From: Actinomycetota bacterium
GTDB taxonomy: Bacteria; Actinomycetota; Acidimicrobiia; Acidimicrobiales; Ilumatobacteraceae
Direction of reading: 5' to 3'
DNA: 8,055 nt
NCBI GenBank assembly: GCA_016870295.1
Contig: VGBY01000043.1
Location: 1 to 8,055, forward strand
Shown here piece after piece: positions 1 to 6,414 of the stretch. The translations under genes and the position numbers were made by a program. Numbering within the stretch: the first letter of the stretch is position 1; each line of letters opens with the position of its first letter. Below the pieces are notes generated by a model, which was given only the letters and a program-made list of their open reading frames with translations, did not search any database and was not told the DNA's origin.

Positions 1-260
1 TGCACCGAATGTGCAGTGTCGTTCGAACCCGTGCCGGCGATGACCGGAATCGTCACTGCCTTCGCGACGGCTTCAAACAGCGACAGCTTCTCGTCATCGG
101 TGAGCACCGATGACTCGCCGGTGGTGCCCGCAAGCACGAGACCGTCATTGCCGTTGTCTTGCAACCAACGCGCCAAGCGCACCGCAGCATCGAGATTGAG
201 CGAGCCGTCCTTGGCGAACGGCGTCACCATCGCGGTGATCACCTGACCAAAGCGCGGCAT
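1..260 (-). CDS. dapA: 4-hydroxy-tetrahydrodipicolinate synthase (DapA family), N-terminal part, cut by the window edge
   Basis: DapA condenses pyruvate with aspartate semialdehyde in the cytoplasm, the first committed step of the lysine and diaminopimelate pathway. The first 86 residues are visible. They begin MPRFGQVITAMVTPF and run into the strand that carries the pyruvate-binding GTTGES motif (residues 45-50), then IPVIAGTGSN (71-80). These are the usual landmarks of the first three beta strands of the class I aldolase barrel. The catalytic Tyr and Schiff-base Lys lie beyond the window. The ATG at 258-260 is the only reasonable start, because an in-frame TAG lies four codons upstream. No clear Shine-Dalgarno sequence precedes it. 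The gene sits 23 bases downstream of the di-iron gene on the same strand, so read-through transcription is likely. The family also includes N-acetylneuraminate lyase and sugar-acid aldolases, so exact substrate is inferred from the motif match only. Confidence 0.87.
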   Translation of the reverse strand, partial: MPRFGQVITAMVTPFAKDGSLNLDAAVRLARWLQDNGNDGLVLAGTTGESSVLTDDEKLSLFEAVAKAVTIPVIAGTGSNDTAHSV

Positions 261-283
261 CAGCGAAGACTAGTTGTTGCGAC

Positions 284-1414
284 TCAGTGAGCCGGCGGCG
301 TCATGTCCTTGCCGAGTTCGAACTGCAGGTATTCCTCGCCGGTGTTCTCCATGTTCTCGAACTGGATGACACCCATTTCTTCGAAACGGTGGCGCAGCCA
401 CTTGTCGTTGCGATCGAGCAGGCCCAGCTTCTTGCAGTTCGGCACGATCTTGGCGAACAGCAACTGCTGGAACATCTTGCGACCCGGATCATTCACCATC
501 AACGGCACGACCACCTTCGGGTCGACACCCATGTGGCGCCACACCTCTTGCTGGAGGAAGCGGTCGCGCATGCGGATGCTCGCTTCGTAGGCGAACTCCT
601 GACGATCCTTGATCTCCGCGTCGCTCATACCGTCGTACACCTCTTTCAGGCTGAGCACACCGAAGGCCACGTGGCGGGCCTCGTCGCTCATCACGTAACG
701 CAGCAACTGCTTGAGCAACGGCTCGTTGGTCAACTGGTGCAGGTAGCCGAACGCGGCAAGGGCGAGACCCTCGACCATGATCTGCATGCCGAGGTAGGTG
801 AAGTCCCAACGCGAGTCGTTGATGATGTCGTCGAGCAGCATCTCGAGATGGGCGTTGATCGGGTAACCGCCGCCCAACTTCTCCTCGAGGTAGCGGGCGA
901 ACACTTCAACGTGGCGTGCTTCGTCGACCACTTGCGTGCTGGCGTACAACTTGGCGTCGTACCACGGCACGGTTTCGGTGATCTTGGCGGTGCAGATGAG
1001 CGCACCCTGCTCGCCGTGGAGGAACTGCGAGAGCGACCACTTGCGGCTCTGAATGCCGAACTCGAGCCACTCCTTGTCGCCCCACTTGGCCAGCGGGGTG
1101 TCGGCGTACCAGTTGGGGTCGATGCCGTTACCGATGAGCGCCTGATCTTCGGCGACGGTCTTTTCGACGTCGACGTTCATATCCCACGGCAGGTCGCTGG
1201 TGGCGTTCCACTGGCCGGTCTTGGCCTTTTCGTACAGCTTGCGCAACTGCGGACGTGCCAGGGAGTAGTCCCACGTGAAGATCGAGTCCGCGTTGTTCTT
1301 CACCACATGCTCGACCTCGTTCGGGTCGACGAGCGGCGTGGCGAGAATCGCCTCGATGTCGTTGATCGACGCGCGACCGATGATGGCTTCATTTTCTTCG
1401 TGGGTGATGGTCAT
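284..1414 (-). CDS. ferritin-like di-iron carboxylate protein (ribonucleotide reductase R2 / AurF-like fold), probable oxygenase
   Basis: A 376-residue soluble protein with the full ligand set of a ferritin-like di-iron site. E135 lies in HGEQGAL, E165 and H168 in DEARHVEVF, E215 in MVEGLALAAFG, and E245 and H248 in a second SDEARHVAF. This E / ExxH / E / ExxH pattern over four helices is shared by R2, R2-like oxidases, AurF-type N-oxygenases and acyl-ACP desaturases. No signal peptide or membrane segment is visible, so it should be cytoplasmic. The chemistry (hydroxylation, desaturation or N-oxidation) cannot be read from sequence. Nothing nearby encodes a reductase or ferredoxin that would name it. 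It starts with ATG inside the tetR stop (ATGA), with AAGGAG seven bases upstream, so it is translationally coupled to its probable regulator. dapA follows 23 bases later. The fold assignment is secure; the function is open. Confidence 0.85.
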   Translation of the reverse strand: MTITHEENEAIIGRASINDIEAILATPLVDPNEVEHVVKNNADSIFTWDYSLARPQLRKLYEKAKTGQWNATSDLPWDMNVDVEKTVAEDQALIGNGIDPNWYADTPLAKWGDKEWLEFGIQSRKWSLSQFLHGEQGALICTAKITETVPWYDAKLYASTQVVDEARHVEVFARYLEEKLGGGYPINAHLEMLLDDIINDSRWDFTYLGMQIMVEGLALAAFGYLHQLTNEPLLKQLLRYVMSDEARHVAFGVLSLKEVYDGMSDAEIKDRQEFAYEASIRMRDRFLQQEVWRHMGVDPKVVVPLMVNDPGRKMFQQLLFAKIVPNCKKLGLLDRNDKWLRHRFEEMGVIQFENMENTGEEYLQFELGKDMTPPAH

Positions 1415-2001
1415 TGCATTGCTCCTTGGTTGATGGATTCATTGATGATGACGTGCGCCCGGACGAACGCCCGTGCGTGAGATTCTTTGGTGAAGTCGAA
1501 CTGTTGGCTCGGGGCGAGGAAGTAGCTGATCACCACGCGCGCCACCACTTCAACCAAGTTCGCGGCTTCCTTGCGCGAGAGATACGGCTCGAGCAGCGGC
1601 GTGAGGTAGGCGGTGGCAACCCGCACGATGCGCGGCACACCATCTACGGTGAGTTGCGACAGCACTTCGTTTGGTTCGGCGGCCAGCATCAACGCCAAGT
1701 GCTGATCGTTGCGTAACTCGGTGGTGGCCACCACCATGCAGCGCACGATCGTGTTTTCGAGCGTGGTCTCGCCTTCGGCGTGTGCGCGCAGCGTGGTGAA
1801 GAACACTTCAAGTTCGCGCACGCGCAACGCCTCGAGCAGCACTTCTTTCCCGCCGGGAAACGCACGATAGAGCGTGGCGCGCGAGACTTTTGCCGCGTCG
1901 CACACATCGTTGATGGTGAGCCGCTCGACGCCCCAGCGCTCGATCGCCTTCTTCGTGGCGTCGAGAATCGCGTCATTGAGGCCCTGATCTGTGACCGACA
2001 T
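1411..2001 (-). CDS. TetR/AcrR-family transcriptional regulator
   Basis: A 196-residue one-component repressor-type protein of normal TetR length. The N-terminal DNA-binding domain holds a clear helix-turn-helix at about residues 28-48 (LTINDVCDAAKVSRATLYRAF), with the typical Thr-Leu-Tyr-Arg-Ala-Phe end of the recognition helix. The C-terminal helices (about 60-196) form the ligand-binding and dimer domain and resemble no ligand class I can name. I chose the ATG at 1999-2001, the usual five to twenty residues before helix 1. The frame stays open upstream to 2232, but that part is of low quality and runs through the divergent control region into the neighbouring gene. Its stop overlaps the ATG of the di-iron gene by four bases. 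A local repressor of its own operon, and perhaps of the divergent 2OG oxygenase, is the natural inference. Confidence 0.88.
   Translation of the reverse strand: MSVTDQGLNDAILDATKKAIERWGVERLTINDVCDAAKVSRATLYRAFPGGKEVLLEALRVRELEVFFTTLRAHAEGETTLENTIVRCMVVATTELRNDQHLALMLAAEPNEVLSQLTVDGVPRIVRVATAYLTPLLEPYLSRKEAANLVEVVARVVISYFLAPSQQFDFTKESHARAFVRAHVIINESINQGAMQ
1422..1427 (-). promoter_or_regulatory. strong ribosome binding site of the di-iron gene, inside the end of tetR
   Basis: On the minus strand the sequence reads AAGGAG, then seven bases, then the ATG at 1412-1414. It lies within the last codons of tetR and fixes the start of the di-iron protein at the ATGA overlap. It also suggests that the downstream enzyme is translated more efficiently than the regulator, whose own start has only a weak purine stretch. 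Confidence 0.8.
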
Positions 2002-2005
2002 CACC

Positions 2006-2032
2006 TGAGACACTAAGACGCTTTTCGTCTCA
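2006..2032. promoter_or_regulatory. inverted repeats just upstream of tetR, candidate TetR operator
   Basis: Two overlapping inverted repeats are visible. TGAGAC (2006-2011) pairs with GTCTCA (2027-2032). AGACG (2016-2020) pairs with CGTCT (2026-2030) across five bases. They begin four bases before the tetR ATG, where an autoregulatory TetR operator would block transcription or initiation. The arms are short and the two centres differ (2019 and 2023), so only one, or neither, may be the real site. No assignable -10/-35 pair was found here. Confidence 0.35.
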
Positions 2033-2095
2033 TTGCAAGCCCAGCCCCGGATTGGCTTTCGCCCCAATTGACCAACCGGCATCCACCCTCCCACG

Positions 2096-2115
2096 CCCGC
2101 CCCAGGCCGGGCGGG
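2096..2115. other. GC-rich hairpin in the leader of the 2OG oxygenase gene
   Basis: CCCGCCC (2096-2102) and GGGCGGG (2109-2115) can form a seven-pair, all-GC stem with a six-base loop. It ends 16 bases before the ATG at 2132. No T-run follows on either strand, so it does not look like an intrinsic terminator. It could affect translation of the downstream gene if it lies in the transcript, or it could be chance in GC-rich DNA. Confidence 0.3.
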
Positions 2116-2131
2116 GTGGCAACCTGAAGGC

Positions 2132-3085
2132 ATGGTTCTGGTGCCCACCATCGACGCGACATCGCCGTCACGCGCCGACCTGCACGCACTCGACACCGCA
2201 TGCCGCGACCACGGCTTCTTCCTCCTCGCCAATCACGGGCTCGACGCTGTGCTCACCAACGCGTGGCGCGAAACCGAACGATTCTTTGACGCACCACGCA
2301 GCGTGCGCACCGCAATCATGCGCGACCGCGACAACCCACTCGGCTACTTCGACCGCGAACTCACCAAGCGCAAGCGCGACCACAAAGAAGTATTCGACTT
2401 CGTCGACCCGACATTCGCACCCGTCGATGCTCGCAACCGCTGGCCCAACGATCTGCCCGGGTTCCGCGCAACGATGACCGAGTTGTACGACGCACTCAGC
2501 GCACTCACCGACCGCACGCTCGAGATCGTGCTCGACGCACTCGGGCTGACCGGCGAGTCACGCAACGTGATCACCTGCAGTCGGCGCGGCAGCATGCTGC
2601 GGCTCAACCACTACCCCGTCGGCGACCCGGTGCCCGCGCACGAACGTGACGGCCTCGCCGACCTCGGGCCGACCGCGCTCGGGTATCACACCGATCCCGG
2701 CATCATCACGTTGCTGATTCAAGACGACACCGGCGGACTGCAAACCGAGTCGCACGCGCACGGGTGGATCGACGTGCCACCGCAACCCGGCACCATCGTG
2801 GTGAATCTCGGCGACTGCATGCAGGCCTACACCAACGACCGCTACCGCGCAGCAGTGCACCGCGTGGTGCCGATGACGAAACGTCGCCGCTTCAGCATCC
2901 CGTATTTTTCGAACCCTCCGCGCGAGGCGACGGTCGCGCCGATTGCCGCACTATGCGACGGCGGTGTGCGGTATCGCTCGTTCGCCTGGCGCGAATTCAT
3001 GGATGCCCGCGCCTACGACAACTTCGCCGACCTCGGCGCCGACGACGCACAGGTGACGGACTATCGGGTCGGCGCGGCCACCTAG
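2132..3085 (+). CDS. 2-oxoglutarate/Fe(II)-dependent dioxygenase, isopenicillin N synthase type
   Basis: A 317-residue soluble non-haem iron oxygenase with both halves of the family. The N-terminal DIOX_N-like part carries HGFFLLANHGL (about 27-37). The C-terminal jelly-roll holds the iron triad H186, D188 (HTDPG) and H243. The 2-oxoglutarate-binding R253-x-S255 is in RFSIPYF, and N159-H160-Y161 matches the conserved substrate-side tract. All cofactor residues are present, so an active enzyme that couples 2OG decarboxylation to substrate hydroxylation, desaturation or ring closure is expected. In bacteria such enzymes act on small molecules, and the substrate is not deducible here. Start ATG 2132 is preceded by a short GAAGG that is rather close. 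The gene is divergent from tetR across 130 bases and ends in the same CTAG as the convergent exporter gene. Confidence 0.88.
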   Translation: MVLVPTIDATSPSRADLHALDTACRDHGFFLLANHGLDAVLTNAWRETERFFDAPRSVRTAIMRDRDNPLGYFDRELTKRKRDHKEVFDFVDPTFAPVDARNRWPNDLPGFRATMTELYDALSALTDRTLEIVLDALGLTGESRNVITCSRRGSMLRLNHYPVGDPVPAHERDGLADLGPTALGYHTDPGIITLLIQDDTGGLQTESHAHGWIDVPPQPGTIVVNLGDCMQAYTNDRYRAAVHRVVPMTKRRRFSIPYFSNPPREATVAPIAALCDGGVRYRSFAWREFMDARAYDNFADLGADDAQVTDYRVGAAT

Positions 3086-3855
3086 TCGCGACGGTCGCTC
3101 AGCGCAAGTCGCACACACACCACGACCATCAATACCGCAAACGAGACCGCAGCCGCGCGCTCGGGCAATGCCTCCGCAATTACTCCACCGACCACGGCCG
3201 TCGCCGCACCTGCGACACCCACCGCAACTCCGGCGCGAACATCGACATTCGCCGTCTTTCTGTTGCGCCACGTTCCGACGATGCTCGTGGGCACGATTGC
3301 CGCCAACGACGTGCCCTTTGCAAGCACCGCGGGCAGCCCACCCAACAACATGAGCGCCGGCACCATCACGATGCCGCCACCGATGCCGAGCAACCCCGCA
3401 AGCACACCCGTCACGAAACCCACCGCCACGAGCCACACCGCCAGCGCGACCGATCGCGACGTGGCTTCACCGACATCCACCCCGACAAACAGACGCACCG
3501 CCGACGCCAGCGCCACCACGATGAACAGCCACGCAAGAACACGCTTGTTTGCGCGCACGAGCCATTTGGTGCCGAGCACCGCACCGGGCAATGCGCCGAG
3601 CACCAGAAACGCCGCCGCGAACCAATCGACGTTGCCGTAGAAGAGATAGGTGGCCAGTCCGGTCACCGCGATGGGCAGGACGGCGGCCAGCGACGTGCCA
3701 TGCGCGCGTCTTTGCTCCATCGCCACCACCCACATGAGCCCGGGCACGATCAACACACCGCCGCCGACGCCGAAGACACCCGACAGCAGCCCCGCGGCAA
3801 GACCGACGGCAATCACCCGAGCGCCGAGCGGACTTCGTAAACCGTGATCGGGCAC
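3082..3855 (-). CDS. TauE/SafE-family (DUF81) membrane permease, putative sulfite/organosulfonate exporter
   Basis: A 257-residue integral membrane protein of typical family length, with roughly eight hydrophobic segments. The family's internal duplication is plain. Residues 26-38 (GVFGVGGGVLIVP) and 154-166 (GLLGIGGGIVMVP) are paired glycine-rich motifs, followed by HGTSLAAVLPI (52-62) and KGTSLAAIVPT (180-190). Members export small anions such as sulfite, sulfoacetate or other carboxylates and sulfonates; no sulfur gene nearby supports a particular substrate. The start is a GTG at 3853-3855, the first start after an in-frame TAG. A second GTG 13 codons in, just before the first membrane segment, is a possible alternative, and neither has a clear ribosome binding site. 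The stop lies inside the stop of the convergent 2OG oxygenase gene. It is divergent from the ABC operon. Confidence 0.87.
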   Translation of the reverse strand: MPDHGLRSPLGARVIAVGLAAGLLSGVFGVGGGVLIVPGLMWVVAMEQRRAHGTSLAAVLPIAVTGLATYLFYGNVDWFAAAFLVLGALPGAVLGTKWLVRANKRVLAWLFIVVALASAVRLFVGVDVGEATSRSVALAVWLVAVGFVTGVLAGLLGIGGGIVMVPALMLLGGLPAVLAKGTSLAAIVPTSIVGTWRNRKTANVDVRAGVAVGVAGAATAVVGGVIAEALPERAAAVSFAVLMVVVCVRLALSDRRD

Positions 3856-3927
3856 GGAGCGAATCTAGGGGTTGTGCGTACTACCCTTGTCGCATCGCGT
3901 TCGACGTGAACACGATGACAACTCTCC

Positions 3928-3934
3928 AGGGGGA
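3928..3934 (+). promoter_or_regulatory. ribosome binding site that sets the start of the binding protein
   Basis: AGGGGGA ends four bases before the ATG at 3939. This favours that ATG over the in-frame ATGs at 3906 and 3915. It also puts the positively charged signal peptide start (MKQR) exactly at the N-terminus. The 83 bases between the divergent exporter start and this ATG must hold the operon promoter. A TACTAC at 3879-3884 could be a -10 element, but I see no matching -35. Confidence 0.75.
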
Positions 3935-3938
3935 ACAC

Positions 3939-4856
3939 ATGAAGCAACGCAGCAACAGCGTTCGTCTCATCGCACTCGGCGCCGCGGCCGTTCTCGGCCT
4001 CGCCGCCTGCGGCGGTGGCGACAGCGCATCCGACGACACCGTCGCCGAAGAAGCGACGGAGGAAGTGGTCGAGGAGACCGCCACCGGCACCGGCAACGAT
4101 TGCACCGCCGGTAAGACGCTTGCTGAGGGCAAGTTGACGATCGCCACGGGTAACCCGGCCTACGAGCCATGGGTCGTCGGCGATGCGCCAGAGAGCAAGG
4201 AAGGTTTCGAGGCTGCCGTTGCGTACGGCGTGGCCGAAGAGATGGGCTTCAGTGACGAGAACGTCGTATGGGTGCGCACCGGTTTTGACGAAGCCATCCA
4301 GCCGGGTGCCAAGAACTTCGACTTCAACCTGCAGCAGTTCTCGATCACCGAGGAGCGCAAGGCGAACGTGACGTTCAGCGAGCCGTATTACTCCACCAAC
4401 CAGGCGATCGTCGGCTTGGCCGACTCGGCGGCTGCTGGAGCCACCAAGGTCAGCGAAATGAGGGACCTCAAGTTCGGCGCACAGGCCGGCACCACCAGCC
4501 TCGACTTCATCACCAAGGTGATCCAGCCGAACACCGAGCCGTTCGTCTACGACGACAACGCCGCGGCGAAGGCTGCGCTTGAGGCGAAGCAAGTCGATGC
4601 AATCGTGCTCGACCTCCCGACGGCGCTGTATGTGAGCGCCGTTGAGATCGAGGGCTCCAAGGTCATCGGTCAGTTCCCGCTCTCCGATCAGGTGGGCGCG
4701 GACAACTTCGGCATGGTGTTCGACTTGAACAACCCACTCGTCGAGTGCGTCAACGAGGCGATCTCACGGATGCGTGACCTCACCTACGAATTGATCAGCA
4801 TCGAGGAGACGTGGCTCTCGGGTTACACCGGCGCGCCGGTCATCAGCCTCGACTGA
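3939..4856 (+). CDS. amino-acid ABC transporter substrate-binding lipoprotein (SBP family 3)
   Basis: A 305-residue extracytoplasmic receptor. Residues 1-24 form a lipoprotein signal peptide with lipobox L21-A-A-C24, so the mature protein should be anchored through C24. An acidic linker (about 28-47, rich in Asp and Glu) follows, then the binding domain. KLTIATGNPAYEPWV (65-79), the middle FSEPYYSTNQAIV (146-158) and GAQAGTTS (180-187) are standard family 3 landmarks. The last matches the segment that normally contacts the ligand alpha-carboxylate. C55 and C270 may form a disulfide, as in other actinobacterial members. The downstream permease and ATPase complete a polar amino-acid importer. 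The exact ligand is not readable; basic, acidic and polar amino acids and ectoine-like solutes are all possible. The 3' end overlaps the permease frame by up to 46 bases. Confidence 0.92.
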   Translation: MKQRSNSVRLIALGAAAVLGLAACGGGDSASDDTVAEEATEEVVEETATGTGNDCTAGKTLAEGKLTIATGNPAYEPWVVGDAPESKEGFEAAVAYGVAEEMGFSDENVVWVRTGFDEAIQPGAKNFDFNLQQFSITEERKANVTFSEPYYSTNQAIVGLADSAAAGATKVSEMRDLKFGAQAGTTSLDFITKVIQPNTEPFVYDDNAAAKAALEAKQVDAIVLDLPTALYVSAVEIEGSKVIGQFPLSDQVGADNFGMVFDLNNPLVECVNEAISRMRDLTYELISIEETWLSGYTGAPVISLD

Positions 4857-5680
4857 CCACTCGCCAGCAGCACGAGCGCCGGCAACGGCGCCGTAGTTCG
4901 CTCATCGCGGCGGCCAGCACCCTCGTGGTGCTGGTCGCCGTGGTTTTGTTGGTCCCCCGCATGCCGCGATGGGACCGCGTAAAGAAGTCGTTCTTCGACG
5001 TCGATCAGATGCGCGACTCCTTCCCGCGCCTGATTGACGCCTTCTGGCTGGACGTGAAGATCTTTGCGTGGACCACACCTGCGATCTTCGTCCTCGCGTT
5101 GTTGATCGCGTTGGCGCGCAACTCGCGCTCGCCCGCCTTGTTCCCCTTGCGCGCACTAGCCGCCGCATACACCGATGTGATGCGCGGCGTGCCAGTGATC
5201 TTGTGGATTTACCTCGTGGGGTTCGGCGTGCCGGGCCTCGGTCTCGAGCGGCCGTACAACTCGCCACTGTTGTGGGGCTCGGTCGCACTCGGCATGACGT
5301 ATTCGGGTTACGTGGCCGAAGTGTTCCGTGCCGGCATCGACAGCGTGCACGAAAGCCAACGGGCTGCGGCACGATCGCTCGGGTTGTCAAGTGCGCAGAC
5401 GATGCGCTTCGTGGTGCTGCCACAGGCGGTGCGCCGCGTGGTGCCGCCGCTGTTGAACGACCTTGTGTCGTTGCAGAAAGATGTCGCACTCGTGTCGCTG
5501 ATCGGCCCGATTGAAATCCTGCGACAGGCGGGCATCGACAAGGCGAAGTTCGCCAACTTCACGCCCTATGTCGTTGCGGCGTTGATCTTCTTGGCGGTAA
5601 CGATTCCACTCACACGCTTGACCGATTATCTCTGGCAGCGCGAGCGCCGTCGCACGAGCGGAACACGGGTGGCGGCATGA
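4811..5680 (+). CDS. amino-acid ABC transporter permease (HisM/GlnP type)
   Basis: A 289-residue membrane subunit. A basic cytoplasmic N-terminus (about 12-30, Arg-rich) precedes the first membrane helix (31-48). Further helices lie near 85-103, 114-140, 150-170 and 253-271. The binding-protein-dependent transport loop that docks on the ATPase is at about 181-200 (ESQRAAARSLGLSSAQTMRF), with the conserved Ala/Gly core. RGVPVILWIY (125-134) is typical of the polar amino-acid subfamily. One permease gene suggests a homodimer. The start is uncertain. The GTG at 4811 has GAGGAG just upstream but forces a 46-base overlap with the binding-protein gene. No ATG or GTG occurs after the upstream stop and before helix 1. 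A CTG overlapping that stop (4853-4855) is the only tighter option. The stop shares ATGA with the ATPase gene. Confidence 0.88.
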   Translation: MALGLHRRAGHQPRLTTRQQHERRQRRRSSLIAAASTLVVLVAVVLLVPRMPRWDRVKKSFFDVDQMRDSFPRLIDAFWLDVKIFAWTTPAIFVLALLIALARNSRSPALFPLRALAAAYTDVMRGVPVILWIYLVGFGVPGLGLERPYNSPLLWGSVALGMTYSGYVAEVFRAGIDSVHESQRAAARSLGLSSAQTMRFVVLPQAVRRVVPPLLNDLVSLQKDVALVSLIGPIEILRQAGIDKAKFANFTPYVVAALIFLAVTIPLTRLTDYLWQRERRRTSGTRVAA

Positions 5681-6414
5681 CCCCGAAGGTCAGCCTGCGT
5701 GGCGTCAACAAATCTTTCGGCGCCAACACGGTGCTACACGACCTGACTCTTGATGTGTCCGCGGGCGAAGTGGTGTCGTTCATCGGCGCCAGTGGCAGCG
5801 GCAAAACCACTCTGTTGCGCTGCGTGAACCTGCTCGAACAAATCGATGATGGTGCCGTGTTGCTCGATGGTGACGAGATCTCAGCCGTCGGTCGCGACCC
5901 GAACCCGATACGGCGGCGGGTGGGCATCGTCTTTCAGAGTTTCAACCTGTTTCCGCACATGTCGGTGTTGCGCAATATCACGCTTGCCCTCACCAAAGTG
6001 CTCGGGCTATCGAGTGGTGACGCCGATACCCGCGCCGCCGAACTACTCGCACGATTCGGACTCGCCGAGAAAGCCAGCGTCTATCCCGACCAGTTGTCGG
6101 GTGGTCAGCAGCAACGCGTCGCGATCATCCGCGCACTCGCAATGCAGCCCGAGGTGCTGCTACTTGACGAGATCACCTCGGCGCTCGATCCTGAACTCGT
6201 TGGCGAAGTACTCGACGTGGTGCGCGAATTGAAGGGCAGCGGCATCACCTTGCTGATCGCCACCCACGAAATGGCGTTCGCGCGTGAGATTTCCGACCGG
6301 GTGTGCTTTTTGCATGCCGGCTCGGTTGCCGAGGTCGGTGCACCGTCACAGATCTTCAGCGAGCCACAGGACGAGCGAACCCAGCAATTTCTGCGCCGCG
6401 TGCGCTCGCATTAG
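5677..6414 (+). CDS. amino-acid ABC transporter ATP-binding protein (GlnQ/HisP type)
   Basis: A 245-residue ATPase of normal length that powers the importer from the cytoplasmic side. It has every nucleotide-binding motif: Walker A GASGSGKT (37-44), Q-loop Q87 (VFQSFNLFPHM), signature LSGGQQQR (140-147), Walker B VLLLDE (160-165, catalytic E165), D-loop SALDP (168-172) and switch H197 (ATHEMAFA). The context VFQSFNLFPHMSVLRN and THEMAFARE is characteristic of polar amino-acid importers. After Walker B it has DEITSALDP where DEPTSALDP is commonest; an aliphatic residue there also occurs in some amino-acid ATPases, so this is a subfamily trait, not damage. Start ATG 5677 overlaps the permease stop (ATGA). 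The TAG stop interlocks with the TAA of the convergent SDR gene, leaving no space for a terminator. Confidence 0.94.
   Translation: MTPKVSLRGVNKSFGANTVLHDLTLDVSAGEVVSFIGASGSGKTTLLRCVNLLEQIDDGAVLLDGDEISAVGRDPNPIRRRVGIVFQSFNLFPHMSVLRNITLALTKVLGLSSGDADTRAAELLARFGLAEKASVYPDQLSGGQQQRVAIIRALAMQPEVLLLDEITSALDPELVGEVLDVVRELKGSGITLLIATHEMAFAREISDRVCFLHAGSVAEVGAPSQIFSEPQDERTQQFLRRVRSH

Noticed and set aside
16..246. A 76-codon plus-strand frame at the left edge
   Set aside because: The opposite strand encodes a recognisable DapA N-terminus with the GTTGES motif; the plus translation is Ser/Ala/Thr-rich with no features.
287..1480. A 397-codon open frame on the plus strand, opposite the di-iron gene
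   Set aside because: It mirrors the minus-strand gene in GC-rich DNA, is rich in His/Val/Leu/Arg with no domain, and has no ribosome binding site; the opposite strand encodes complete metal-ligand motifs.
2002..2232. A 77-codon N-terminal extension of tetR
   Set aside because: It runs through the divergent promoter region into the 2OG oxygenase gene and has no TetR-like sequence; the ATG at 1999-2001 gives a normal TetR N-terminus.
2764..3840. A 358-codon plus-strand frame opposite the TauE/SafE gene
   Set aside because: The translation is dominated by Arg, His, Gln and Thr with no fold features, and it crosses the end of the 2OG oxygenase gene; it is a shadow of the minus-strand membrane protein.
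3813..4592. A 259-codon minus-strand frame opposite the binding protein
   Set aside because: It lies opposite a lipoprotein with clear SBP family 3 motifs and overlaps the exporter start; no motif or start signal supports it.
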